This document shows, in pieces, positions 10,777 to 22,841 of a stretch of 64,000 nt of DNA. The stretch lies in the NCBI GenBank assembly GCA_020698575.1, contig CM036244.1:30230034-30294033 (forward strand), given 5' to 3'. Under the pieces are notes generated by a model, which searched no databases, was not told the origin of the DNA, and saw only the letters and a program-made list of their open reading frames with translations. Source of the stretch: Bostrychus sinensis (lineage: Eukaryota > Chordata > Actinopteri > Gobiiformes > Eleotridae). Position 1 is the first letter of the stretch; every line of letters begins with the position of its first letter. The position numbers were made by a program, and so were the translations under genes.

Positions 10777-13715
10777 ATAGATTCTTCTCTCTAGAGGGTA
10801 TAAACCTCACATACATCATCTCCATGATAAATATTTGTTCATCTCCTCTCACTCTCTGAAGTTGTCCTGAGTGATGGGTTTGATGACTTTGGGGCTTTGT
10901 ATAATACCTGCCATAATAAACCTCCAGCCTTCGATGAGAAACCTTCAGAGCAGTGCTTACCTAAATCCTTAAGCTCCAGAGCATTTACATAATTACAGAG
11001 AGACACAAAGCTAGGTCCTAACTTATTGATGAACGTGATTTATTTTTAAAATTCACAAAGCAATTACACCTTACTTGTTATTTCTAGAGAGAAAATCACT
11101 GCTTCTGAAAATGCATATTTGTCAGTGTCTGTTTCACAAAAGCACTCACAGCAATCTCAGCAGGAAAGGTACAGTATGTCAACCATTCCTGCAAAAGTCT
11201 CCACCCAGGCCTACAGTGGAGCTGTTGACATTGATTTGGTGTGGTGGTTTTAGGAACACCCTTAGCCCAGAATTATGACGACTCAGCCCAGCACAGCACA
11301 GGTTGAGGCAGCACTTCACCTCACTACACACCTTTCTTTTCCATTAATGTGAGCGTTTTCATATCACACTGAAATAAACAGGTGTCGAGTTGACTGACCC
11401 CAAGTCACAAAAAAAAAAAAAAAAAAAAAAAAAAACAATATCTAAAGGAAGCTGGACAAAAGAGTTCAAAAGTGATTTTCCCAAGGATACCAGGAGTTGC
11501 CTTGGATGTAATTATGTCTTTATAAGAGGAGTTGTTTTGTAGCCCATAGTTGAGTGTCAGTACAAGAAATCTCCTCATTGTGATTGAACTCACTCTATAC
11601 AGAAAAATAAGGTTGGTACAAAAACAACAGATAAAACAATTCCATATATACAGAGACCCAAAACCCACGGTGTTAAAAATAAAACCATTAACCAACACAG
11701 AAAAATAAAAGAGTAAGAGAACTGACAAAGCCCTTAGTTTCAAAGCAACAAAAGTTTGTCACTTTAGATGATGCTTCCCATTTTATCCCCAGATTTACAG
11801 TAAATAATACAATGGCAAATGGCAGAATGGGACAAGAGATGGGATGGGGGGAATGTGACAGAGTAAGACATTAAAGATGAAAAAAATAAGGTAGAACCAG
11901 CTGATCGATGAGGCCCTGTGAGCAGCACTGTTTGGTTGCATCAATGCACCAGTGACTTGCTGCAGCAGTCTTAATGTAGCTTTAGCCTCTGGGAGCAATG
12001 GATCCTTCCCACTCCCAGCACATGAACACAGTCTATCTACACATTATTATTCTAATGTCAAAATGACTTTTACACCTGCAGTTGTGTCTGAATAAACACT
12101 TGTGACATGAGGTGAAGTATGTTGGACTGTCACGATACAACTTTAAACTGACCTGCTGCTGTCTTAGATACCTAAACTATGTCTCTGAAAAGAGTTTATT
12201 TCTAGCCTTCTTTACATTCTTTACATTTGGCTTTTCTCCTCTGGTCATGCCACAGTAAATCATCTGCCTCCTACAGTGCTGTTATCTGAATATTGATTTG
12301 GCCTGGTTTCATACCAGATGCCCTTACTAATGTAGCGCTCTCCATTTGTCTGGGCTTATGACTGGAACAAAGAGCACACAGGTTTGCGAGCACCTGTGAC
12401 TGTAATTATTTGACGTTTAGTAAGAGGTTTTAAATCTGTATGCTAATGATGAACGTCAGGTATCCTTAAGCCACCTAAGTTTATCCTTAGGATATTCAAA
12501 CAATGTAGTATTTGGAAAAATATTTTTGAATGTATTGTATGAATTACATTAAAACTACATTAAATAAATATAGTTTGCTCAAGAGAGAAATCTAATATGG
12601 TGATAAAAGATGGCTTCCAGGCTCATCTTCAGAAAGCTAATGACAAATCATTATCATTAGTCATTACCATTACAAGGAATGACCACCACAGAGCTAATAT
12701 CCTTTGCATTTCAAAATCCTCTCCCAGTACTGCACAGGCCAGTTATCCATGCTGGAAGTGAAGGGTAAAAAGATAATAATGTTTTTGGAAGCAGCCAATC
12801 AAAGCCTTTTTGAAGCACAGCCATACTTCCTCTTTGTTTTGATTGGCTCACATTCAGAGGAGTTCAAATTGGTCAGTAATGGTGAAAAAGTTTAGGAACG
12901 AGTCAGAGAGCCCTAAAGCCCAGAAACATTAGTGTGGCAGGTGACACTATTGATTTATCTGCCAGAAAGAAGAATTCATTCTGTTGACATTTTGTCTGTG
13001 ACCAGTGTCCCTGATCCAGAGCGGTAGGGGGCTTTAAAAAGTTATGGTTATTGTGGAAGTCATGAAAACATCATGAGGCAGAAGCAGGACTGGGAAGGAG
13101 AGAGAAGGGCACGGACCACTGCCCACACCCCCTCCCGTCCAACAGTCCTGTGCAACCCTTCCACCTCTACTGTTATTTTGCCCAGCGGGGCTCCTAATGG
13201 TTAATGCTGATGGACTGGCCGGGCTCCTGGGAACAGTGCATGTCCCAGAGAGATGGAGGCACATACACACTTAGAGCATATGGGCAAACCAATAAAGGTC
13301 TTCTGGAGACTGGCTTCAAATGACAGGTGACAGTGCTGCCCAGTGGAGACACAGCCTGTGACATTGTCCCTCTTGTCCCCAAGCCAAGTGAATGGGATGA
13401 AAGAAGGAGGAGTGACTTCCATCCACTGGTGATACAAACTGCTTAAGCCAGCAGCAGGCCGAAGGTAGTTACATAGAGGACAGAGTGACACGGGCGGTCA
13501 CTAAAACACACCATGCATTTTAATTCTGAATTTAATTAAAGGCAAGAGTAAAAATACATTTCCTTACACAGTATTCAGTGGTCACCTTTTACAGCTCTGT
13601 TTGTAAATTTGGAATCATATTGAGAGGAACTAATCATTAGGGGGCAACAGACTATACAAAGACTTGAGACAAATGATGCCATTGGGTCAATATATTAAAG
13701 GATTTACTTTGACAC

Positions 13716-13717
<2 letters not shown>
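10777..13717. other. Non-coding stretch, no gene seen
   Basis: No element ends or splice-site pairs recognised. It contains a poly(A) run and a GC-richer patch at about 13020-13490 with only short overlapping frames. Confidence 0.45.
11409..11435. repeat. Poly(A) tract, 27 bp
   Basis: Uninterrupted run of 27 A. No polyadenylation signal or recognisable retroposed body precedes it. Confidence 0.85.

Positions 13718-13792
<75 letters not shown>
13718..13792. repeat. (AT)n microsatellite, 75 bp
   Basis: Perfect AT dinucleotide array. Such pure arrays are usually length-polymorphic and are hard to assemble, so the exact copy number may be unreliable. Confidence 0.97.
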
Positions 13793-13793
<1 letters not shown>

Positions 13794-16700
13794 TGAGGGA
13801 GGAAAAGATTATGTGGTTGCCTAGCCTTTAGCCATTACACAGACAAAAACACAGCAGGTCATTGAGGACATAGAGCAGACAGTAAATCTACATTTGACCT
13901 TTACTGATGAGCAATAAAAATAGAAAATGGAATAAGATAAGTGCTTCTTAATTCAACTTCACTTTATGAGTCTGTTCTAGAACATTGCTGGAACAGAAAA
14001 CAAGATCTGATGGTTTCTTCTTCTCCAAGTGTAATGGGAGGAAAGACCTGATCACTTATATTTACATGCTGTGCACTGTAGTTAAAGGAGCTCCTGCCTT
14101 TGTTCAGTGAGTGGAGGAATTGCTATGGATTTTAATGTGGAAACTGCAACTTCATGTAAAAGTGCTGATCTATAGCCTCGGCAGAATTATTTACAAGAAC
14201 TCTAAGTGCTGCTTATGCTTCCCTGAAACTACCTCATAAAAGAGACTTGGGCTGATCATTGTGTAGCTACCTGCATCTATTCTATCCATCTTCTGACATA
14301 TAATCCATAATATTGTCAATCTCAAAGTCAAAGCGTAATTTTGTGTTTGTAGATTCTGTTTGATCACATGGTTCAGGAAAAATCTATACTTGCAGCTTAC
14401 ACCTCCTGGAGAGATGCAGCTCTATTTGCTCGAGGATACTTGTGTGCTTGTTGTGTACTTCTCCTATTTCTGCTTGATCACACTGCCACAGTGCTTCCTT
14501 TGATCTACTGGACCCCTGCAGTGGGTGAGCAGCCACCCCAAAACACCTGAGATGGTAGGCCTGCTGGGCAGCCATCTTAACCTGCTTCAGCTGTATGTCC
14601 AGTGGCGTATTAGCTATGGGCACACTGACTGCTGCTGGCAACTAAACCTTGCACCCCATAAACTAACCAAATGCTGCAAAATGTCTGAATGAATATTAAA
14701 TAAGATGTTTTTCGATGGCAGAAATGAAAGATTGTTAAACCTGAGCATGCACTGACAAACTATTGTAGTCTACATAGACTACTAACATAGAAAACTAGAA
14801 ACCTATATTATTTAGCCTTTAGCCTCTAAGCTAATCACAGAGTTTCAATAAACTTGCTAATGTTTAGTAACTGGACATTACATACATGTAGTCGAATGGT
14901 TGTCAGTGGCCAAAACCATCTTGATTATTTATCATTTGTGATAATTGGTGGGTAAAGCTATAATTCCTTCAAAAAATCTGTTAGTAACAGTATTGTGGAC
15001 TGCATAGTTTATGGTGCCATTCTATTCAGAAACACCAAAAGGCTCTATAATTTGGAACATTAGGATGCTCCCAAAACTTTCAACCGAACAATGCAGGTGT
15101 TCAGCAACTTGCACCCTGTCTCTTCGTGGATGAACATTTTTTTAGACAGATTGGTTAAAAGCCTTCTATTTTCAAAAGTAAGCACCAGTGAGCTGCTTTC
15201 TTCTGTGACACATGATTCTGAGTAACCTTAGATTGTAACACTGGACACAACAACTGCATCTATATCTGTATGTGAAGTGTGAAATCTGCACCATGTCTCT
15301 GTCTGTGCTGGTGTTAAAGCTGCCACTGATGCTGCTGGAATTTAAAACACACTGATGTTGCATTGATGCTGATGTGCATTATCCATTAGAAATGACTGAA
15401 GGCCTGTCACATCATGTAAAGTGTGGGACAATGACATGGTATGTTATTTCTTGCAATGGGTGAAGGATAGAGAGACTCATTGCATATTTTGTGGAAATAA
15501 CTTGTGCTGTGCTTTTGTACAACTGGAGACATCAGAAATTAACTGCTAGATTTCTATGTCACATGCATCATTAGAGGACCATATGGCAGAGAGTTTTTTC
15601 TTGAGTAAGAATGCACAGTGCTTCAAAAATATTCATTATGCTTATGAAATTGTGAATATCAAGATAAAGGCACATAGTGAGCTTTTAATTAAACATCTGC
15701 TTGGGTTTGACTCATAGACATCTTAGACAAGTCAAGAAAGTTTGATTTCGGGGGAGAACAAATGGCTGAAGAAAAAAATACATCTAAATGCAACTGAGGA
15801 TTTGTACCAGCAAATGTACATAACTAACTACCTCTGGACCTGGATACTAATAAGACCATTTGAGCAATCTGAAGTTCATACATTTACAATCAAACAACCA
15901 ATGCTGCACAAAGTTCTCAAGATTAAAGAAACTCAATGCTTGAATATAATAGTACAGATTTAAATGTTCACTTTTTTTCCCACTGGACTTGGATGCCCTT
16001 AAAACTCCAACATATTCAGTCATCACTGTCATTACTAACCATCCTTTTAACTTCACAGCTCCAATCTAAATCTACGCTCTAAATAACCACTTTTGCTAAA
16101 TCTGAGTTAAATGAGCCAAAGTAATATGGGCCTTTTCTACGATCATAATTTTGATGGATTATCTGTGTGATAAGTGTGTCTTTCAAGACTTCACGTAGCT
16201 TATAAGATAAAAAAATAAAATTCATTCACTGTGGGTCAGGAGACAGAGAGATAAAGTCGTCTGATTTCTATCACTATGGAAGATAAAATCACATGATCAA
16301 GAAGAGTTGCAGATAAAGAGAGAAGCAACAGAATAAAAATCAGTGAACACAGCCCACATTCTTAAAAATCCTTTGTCTATAAAACTCAGCTTGTGGTAGC
16401 GTCTCACTTCAGGACAGGACCCTTTGTTCTTCTGCCAGGACAGGTTCATAATGTGCCAAGATTTATGTCATTAAAGAATTAATAATGGGACAGCTCCATA
16501 ATATTGTAATTAGGAGCTGGATGTGGACCAGGACGGTGCTCCTCACATCTGGGTGATCCCACTGTCGCTCAAGATGACAGAGTGAGAGTAGGTTATCATG
16601 GAAATACTGTTGTTTTGCCATTTTATTATTCAGTTTTTCTTTTTTGTGCTACTGCTCTATTGAGATTTGGCTCCAAACTTAATGTTATCATCTGTGTATC

Positions 16701-18435
16701 CTAAAATCCTCTGCCAAAAAGTTCCAAAAGTATGTAAGAGAAATCACTGCATGATGGACACAAAATGATAAACAACATCTCTTGTGGTTAAGATGCGTCA
16801 AGCTTTTCATCTTTTATTTAATATTTGTCTCTAAGTCCTGTCATAGCAGAAACTTTTAAACATGCTATAAAAATATGTTGAGACACAAAGAATGGTAGAT
16901 GTAGATATATGAGAAAGGATCTGTTCATTTAGAACTGTCATGCTTGTGCTATGTTTGGTTAGACAGACACGAGTGCAAACATAAATACATGCCTTGCTTA
17001 CCAAAAAGCCTATTTGCTCAAACCAAGAAGCAAAAAGACAATTTCAGATGAATGTTTGCTTTCTGAAGGAGGCACTAGGGAGCACTGGATCGATTTAGTT
17101 TGAAACTAATTTCCAAATCTGCCTGTGTAGCAATAAATTGGCTAAAAAGAAAACATCACAGCAGACAATTTGAAGAAACACACAGCAAAGGCCAAGCACT
17201 AAACAAACTAATCCATCCATCTGGGACAACAGTAAACTTACAGAGATTTACAGAATTATAATAATGGCCTGAGAGCACCCACAGAAAGATGTTTTTCTGT
17301 TTGCTTTATAGAACCAAGGCTGCCAATGCCTATATCCTTGTAGACTATCAACTCTTGTGTGTGCGTCTGGTGCAGGGCTCTGAGTGTTGAGTAAAAGCCA
17401 GAGCCAACAACACAAATAAAGAGCAGATTGAGTAAGGAATCGGGGGATTGCAGTCCAAATGCCACCTGACAGTCACTCTCACAGGTCGCCTCAGAGAATC
17501 CTTTCCAAACAACCACTGTACATTACACAAACTCTCCTCTCCTGAACTTTGGAGGTTTGAGCTGCAGGTAATGCTCCGTCCAAAGTTTGCACAGAAGGCC
17601 CACAGTAGAATGAGTATTTGAACTGTGAGACAGACATCAAAACAAGCCAGACGTCCTGTTAGAAGAACTGGATGGCCTCTGTAATCATAGGCTTGGGTTA
17701 GAAGGTGAAGGATGAAAAACAAAGTAACCAGAGCAGAATTCTGTGAAATAAAAGTGTGTTTTTAACAGGCTGGATGTCCAGGACTGTACCGCACCCCACC
17801 AGGAGTCACTCATGCATGCTGTTCTATTCCACTGCAGAGGGGATTTGTGTTCACCCAAATACATAGAGATAAAGAGAAATAAGAATATGGTCCCAGTGCA
17901 CAAAATATTACAGGAAAGGTGTTTAATAAAATGTAACAGTGCCAGCTTTGTTCTGCCTGCAGAGATTATTGCGCTTGTAAAAAAGAGTTAATGGCAAGTA
18001 GGCCAGCATTTCTAGAGAGAATAGAAAATAACATTTTTATTTGCTTCTGTTTGTATTTCATTGTCAAGACTAAAAATAAAATTAGTCTGGAACATTTCAC
18101 TTTATTTTCAGTTTTAGATGGACAAAGACTGCAAGACACAACCAGCTACACTATGCCCTAACAACTACAGTAATTGACTTTATTAGTTAATGTGACATTT
18201 GTTTTGTTTTTGATTGGTGAATTTTTTACCCAGCAATGTTTAGAGGTAGTTGAATTAGCATTTATATGTTCCGCTCCTTATCCAGCACAAACTGACGGTG
18301 ACCAGACTAAGTTTGCAAAGATTAGAAAATATTTGGACAGTATTGGGAAAATTAGATATGAAATGACTATTGCATATCTAATCATATCTTTCAGCGTCTT
18401 TGAGTGTCATGAAAAGGGCTTTTATAAATAAAATG
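13793..18435. other. Non-coding stretch, no gene seen
   Basis: Long unique-looking, AT-rich sequence. A patch at about 16440-16560 (TTAAAGAATTAATAAT-type motifs, ATTGTAATTAGGAG) has the look of a conserved non-coding element. Overlapping minus-strand frames at 17256-17903 (longest 124 codons) show no domain and are probably chance. Confidence 0.4.
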
Positions 18436-18454
18436 TATTATTATTATTATTATT
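18436..18454. repeat. (TAT)n short microsatellite
   Basis: About six TAT units just upstream of the Rex3 insertion site. Confidence 0.8.
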
Positions 18455-18486
18455 TCTAATATTGCAATGGAAATATTATGATATAT

Positions 18487-21096
18487 TAATGCATCTGCAG
18501 TGAGTACCCGGCCTTCTTGGAGTCCCTGGGAGGGGTGCTGGAAGGTGCTCTGACTGGGGACTCCGTTGTTCTACTGGGGGACTTCAATGCCCATGTGGGC
18601 AATGACAGTGACACCTGGAGGGGCGTTATTGGGAGGAACGGCCTCCCCGATCTGAACCCGAGTGGTGTTTTGTTATTGGACTTCTGTGCTAGTCACAGTT
18701 TGTCCATAACAAACACCATGTTCGAGCACAAGGGTGTCCATCAGTGCACGTGGCACCAGGACACCCTAGGCCGGAGGTCGATGATCAACTTTGTAGTCGT
18801 GTCATCTGACCTTCGGCCGTGTGTCTTGGACACTCGGGTGAAGAGAGGGGCTGAGCTGTCAACTGATCACCACCTGGTGGTGAGTTGGATCCGCTGGTGG
18901 AGGAGGAGGCCGGACAGACTTGGCAGGCCCAAATGTATTGTGAGGGTCTGTTGGGAACATCTGGCTGAACCTCCTGTCAGAGGGGTCTTCAACTCCCACA
19001 TCCGGGAGAGCTTTGACCAGATTCCGGGGGAGGTTGGAGACACTGAGTCTGAGTGGGCCATGTTCTCCACCTTTATTGTCAGTGTGGCTGTTCGGAGCTG
19101 TGGCCGTAAGGTCTCTGGTGCCTGTCGTGGCGGCAACCCCCGAACCCGGTGGTGGACACCGGAAGTAAGGGTTGCCGTCAGGCTGAAGAAGGAGTCTTAC
19201 CGCGCTTGGCTGGCTCGTGGGACTCCTGAGGCAGCCGATGGATACCGGCAGGCCAAGCGTGCCGCTGCCCAGGCAGTTGTGGAGGCAAAAACTCGGGTCT
19301 GGGAAAAGTTCGGGGAGGCCATGGAGGAGGACTATCGGTCGGCCTCGAAGAAATTCTGGCAAACTGTCCGGCGCCTCAGGAGGGGAAAGCAGTGCTTCGC
19401 CAACACTGTTTACAGTGGAGGTGGGGGGCTGCTGACCTCGACTGGGGATGTTGTCGGGCGGTGGAAGGAATACTTTGAGGATCTCCTCAATCCCATCGAC
19501 ACGCCTTCCGTTGAAGAGGCAGAGGCTGGGGACTCAGAGGTGGACTCGTTCATCACCCAAGGTGAAGTCACCGAGGTGGTTGGAAAGCTCCTCGGTGGCA
19601 AGGCTCCGGGGGTGGATGAGATCCGTCCTGAGTACCTCAAGTCCCTGGATGTTGTGGGGCTGTCGTGGTTGACACGTCTCTGCAACATCGCGTGTCGGTC
19701 GGGGACAGTGCCTCTGGACTGGCAGACCGGGGTGGTGGTTCCTCTTTTTAAGAAGGGGGACCGGAGGGTGTGTTCCAACTACAGGGGGATCACACTCCTC
19801 AGCCTCCCCAGGAAAGTCTATTCCAGGGTACTGGAGAGGAAAATTCGGCCGATAGTCGAACCTCGGATTCAGGAGGAACAATGCGGTTTTTGCCCCGGTC
19901 GTGGAACAGTGGACCAGCTCTATACGCTCCATAGGGTGCTTGAGGGTTCGTGGGAGTTCGCCCAATTTGGAGATTTGGAGAAGGCGTTCGACCGTGTCCT
20001 TCGTGGTATCCTGTGGGGGGTACTCTGGGAGTATGGGGTCCGGGGCCCTTTGCTAGGGGCTGTCCGGTCTCTGTACGAACAGAGCAGGAGTTTGGTCTGC
20101 ATTGCCGGTTGTAAGTCAGACCTGTTCCCAGTGCATGTTGGACTCTGGCAGGGCTGTCATTTGTCACCGGTTCTGTTCATAATTTTTATGGACAGAATTT
20201 CTAGGAGCAGCCAGGGGCCGGAGGGAGTCTGGTTTGGGGACCACAGGATTTCATCTCTGCTTTTTGCAGATGATGTTGTCCTGTTGGCTTCATCAGGCCA
20301 AGACCTTCAGCATGTGCTGGGGCGGTTTGCAGCCGAGTGTGAAGCGGCTGGGATGAGAATCAGCACCTCCAAGTCCGAGGCCATGGTTCTCGACCCGAAA
20401 AGGGTGGTTTGCCCTCTCCAGGTTGGAGGGGAGCTCCTGCCTCAAGTGGAGGAGTTTAAGTATCTTGGGGTCTTTTTCACGGGTGAGGGAAGGATGGAGC
20501 GTGAGATTGACAGATGGATCGGTGCAGCGTCTGCAGTAATGCGGTCGTTGTATCGGTCTGTTGTGATAAAGAAGGAGCTGAGCCGAAAGGCGAAGCTCTC
20601 GATTTACCGGTCGATCTACGTTCCTACTCTCACCTATGGTCATGAGCTTTGGGTCATGACCAAAAGGACAAGATCCCGGATACAAGCGGCCGAAATGAGT
20701 TTCCTCCGCAGAGTGGCTGGGCGCTCCCTTAGAGATAGGGTGAGGAGCTCAGTTACACGGGAGGAGCTCGGAGTAGAGCCGCTGCTCCTCCACATTGAGA
20801 GGAGTCAGCTGAGGTGGCTCGGGCATCTGTTTCGGATGCTTGATGGACGCCTTCCTGGGGAGTTGTTTCGGGCATGTGCCACTGGGAGGAGGCCCTGGGG
20901 AAGACCTAGGACACGCTGGAGGGACTATGTCTCTCGGCTGGCCTGGGAATGCCTTGGGGTGCCCCCGGTAGAGCTGGAGGAAGTGTCTGTGGAGAGGGAA
21001 GTCTGGGCATCTCTGCTTAGACTGTCTACTGTCATCTCTGCTGCCCCCGCGACCCGGCCCTGGATAAAGAGGAAGAAGATGGATGGATAATGCATC
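18487..21096 (+). mobile_element. Rex3: 5'-truncated Rex3-like (RTE-clade) LINE with 9-bp target-site duplication
   Basis: The element spans 18496-21087 and is bounded by TAATGCATC at 18487-18495 and 21088-21096, an exact 9-bp duplication. Its 3' end is a short GATGGATGGA run with no poly(A) tail, as RTE/Rex3 elements have. Sites at 19720-19739 and 20149-20169 match, exactly and nearly, the primer pair I recall being used to amplify Rex3 from fish. Sequence starts in the middle of the endonuclease domain, so reverse transcription stopped early, the normal fate of LINE copies. The element is markedly GC-richer than its surroundings. Confidence 0.93.
18496..21090 (+). CDS. Rex3: Partial Rex3/RTE endonuclease-reverse transcriptase, N-terminus missing
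   Basis: One open frame of about 864 codons with no internal stop. It has no true start: the frame is open back to the 18487-18495 duplication, and position 18517 is TTG, not ATG. Counting from 18517, residues 1-125 are the C-terminal part of an APE-type endonuclease (GDFN at 21-24, STDHH at 115-119). A linker follows, then reverse transcriptase from about residue 400, with motif A at 485-494 ([10 protein letters not shown]), motif B near 545-560, and catalytic FADD at 583-586. The C-terminal region runs to 857. The protein would nick DNA and reverse-transcribe its own RNA. Likely dead: the N-terminal endonuclease is gone; a conserved Asp is Asn at residue 91 (SMINFV); motif B reads WQGCHLSP where RQGCPLSP is usual; and a few residues seem missing just before motif A. 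The stop TAA (21088-21090) lies in the target duplication. Confidence 0.93.
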   Translation, partial: CSEYPAFLESLGGVLEGALTGDSVVLLGDFNAHVGNDSDTWRGVIGRNGLPDLNPSGVLLLDFCASHSLSITNTMFEHKGVHQCTWHQDTLGRRSMINFVVVSSDLRPCVLDTRVKRGAELSTDHHLVVSWIRWWRRRPDRLGRPKCIVRVCWEHLAEPPVRGVFNSHIRESFDQIPGEVGDTESEWAMFSTFIVSVAVRSCGRKVSGACRGGNPRTRWWTPEVRVAVRLKKESYRAWLARGTPEAADGYRQAKRAAAQAVVEAKTRVWEKFGEAMEEDYRSASKKFWQTVRRLRRGKQCFANTVYSGGGGLLTSTGDVVGRWKEYFEDLLNPIDTPSVEEAEAGDSEVDSFITQGEVTEVVGKLLGGKAPGVDEIRPEYLKSLDVVGLSWLTRLCNIACRSGTVPLDWQTGVVVPLFKKGDRRVCSNYRGITLLSLPRKVYSRVLERKIRPIVEPRIQEEQCGFCPGRGTVDQLYTLHRVLEGSWEFAQFGDLEKAFDRVLRGILWGVLWEYGVRGPLLGAVRSLYEQSRSLVCIAGCKSDLFPVHVGLWQGCHLSPVLFIIFMDRISRSSQGPEGVWFGDHRISSLLFADDVVLLASSGQDLQHVLGRFAAECEAAGMRISTSKSEAMVLDPKRVVCPLQVGGELLPQVEEFKYLGVFFTGEGRMEREIDRWIGAASAVMRSLYRSVVIKKELSRKAKLSIYRSIYVPTLTYGHELWVMTKRTRSRIQAAEMSFLRRVAGRSLRDRVRSSVTREELGVEPLLLHIERSQLRWLGHLFRMLDGRLPGELFRACATGRRPWGRPRTRWRDYVSRLAWECLGVPPVELEEVSVEREVWASLLRLSTVISAAPATRPWIKRKKMDG

Positions 21097-22330
21097 CTTT
21101 GGCATTGGAAACGTTAATTTAAATATACAGAGAACCAGAAAACGATGAAGTAACTTCCACTGATCCAAACAAGGGCTAAGACTGAACCAAAACTAGACCA
21201 AGGCATGAACCAGTCATACATGTCTGTGGCATGGAAGATATATAATCTTATTGTGATTTAAAGCAGTTCAGTACATATATTGTGATTGCTAATATTACAT
21301 AACTATAAATATGCAATGTATTACATGGCCATATTGAACATTTACACTGGCTCTGTCTTTGCTGTTTACCAAAATGTCTGACAAAAGGATTTTTATGTGT
21401 AACTGACCCGAAAGCGTACTAGTTAGTCATGGGATTCCTTTTCCAAAAGTAACCCAAAGTCACAACAACACATAACAGAATGAATTATGATTTATTACGG
21501 TGGATCAGTCTCTTAAAAGCTGAATTCATGACTGTGGCCATTCGTCTATGCTCTGGAGATGATGGAAAATAAAACATGGATTTGTCAGCGCCTGCAACAA
21601 CAACACTGCACATTCTATCAAAACAATGTTTTGTGAGATAACTGGGATAACATTGATCTATAGTCCTTCAGCAAACTCCACCATATTTAACATCAACCAC
21701 AACAACAAAAGGTGCCAGAAAATGTGGTTCTCAAAAGCCACATTTGGATGCAAAATCAGCATTTTTTCATTTAGCTTTAGTGAAAAGTGAACAGATGATG
21801 GATTGTTCAGTTGTTGGAACATATTTTGTTAAGAAAGACTGATGATATTGGTTTCTCAAGGTAAATGTTTTTCCTTCCCACTTTGCTACTTCAGTAAATG
21901 TAGTGAAGCCCTGCAGGGCTGCTCCTCATAATGACACATTACCTGCTCTAATATCAGCACCATAAAGACTCCATTTCAATTCTCAGTGTGATCATGTGAC
22001 CAGAGTTAGAGAGGCAATCCTGTTTCTCATTATTTCCTCTTGGCTCATTGTTTAGCAGGTGATGGCAGTGTGGCTACAACAGGAAGGAGGTTCACTGCTG
22101 GACATCAAGATTTGGGGATGTCTAGCTGAGAAACAAAACTAGAATGTGGCATATTATACAGGAAATAAACACTGAAGAGTTTGTTTACTTGAGCATTTTT
22201 GGTAATGCAGTATTCAAGCAGACGAGTGATGCTTTTGCTTGGTTTTTGCAAAACAGTTTTTGTCCCATAGTATTCTGCTGCCAAATGACCACCAAAACAC
22301 ACAACAGTGGAATTAATTTTTGAAAAAAAC

Positions 22331-22379
22331 AAAACAACAACAACAACAACAACAACAACAAAAAACAAAAACAACAACA
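22331..22379. repeat. (AAC)n microsatellite, slightly impure
   Basis: About ten perfect CAA/AAC units followed by A-rich interruptions and three more units. Confidence 0.9.
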
Positions 22380-22475
22380 GATAAATACATTTTTAAAAGC
22401 TAAATTATTAGGAAAAGCTATTCATTTTACATGTATTTAAAAAAATAAAAAAATCTGGGCTTAAATCATACATCT

Positions 22476-22510
22476 TCTAGTTCAGGGGTAAATGGTAAAG
22501 AATTTACCGT
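22476..22510 (-). repeat. Short tRNA/SINE-like fragment
   Basis: The complement of 22480-22497 contains ATTTACCCCTGAACTAGA, identical to part of the tRNA-like SINE head at 39035-39122. Sequence beyond the 18-mer diverges. Probably a worn copy of the same tRNA-derived family. Confidence 0.35.
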
Positions 22511-22764
22511 TTACAAAATGTTTGTGGCATTACCCCAATGGTACCAAAAACTAAGACCTTACCTGCCCCATCACAGACCCTTCCTAAAAATTCAACCATT
22601 CATTTTTAAGTTCTCTTACAAACAAACAAACCAAGAGTGAAAACCTAACCTCCTTAGCAGATGTAACTTGGTTTATGTCTATAGTACATTGTTGGACTCT
22701 CATAACTATTCTTTGTATCCACTTCCCTGAAAAAGTCAAACTTTCATCTCTTTTGTCAAAATAA

Positions 22765-22805
22765 CGCACGCACGCACACACGCACGCACGCACACACACA
22801 CCACA

Positions 22806-22836
<31 letters not shown>

Positions 22837-22841
22837 CACAA
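22765..22841. repeat. (CACG)/(CA)n compound microsatellite
   Basis: Starts with GCAC/CACG tetramers, then CA runs broken twice by CCACACA. Alternating purine-pyrimidine tracts like this can adopt Z-DNA. Confidence 0.93.

Noticed and set aside
17348..17722. 124-codon hydrophobic minus-strand frame
   Set aside because: No signal-peptide or transmembrane pattern typical of a family, overlapping frames in other phases, no splice support.
18859..21168. Long minus-strand frames opposite the Rex3 gene
   Set aside because: Shadows of the GC-rich, codon-biased Rex3 frame on the other strand.
22765..22841. CRISPR-like spaced repeat appearance of the CA/CACG array
   Set aside because: It is a compound microsatellite without unique spacers, in eukaryotic DNA.
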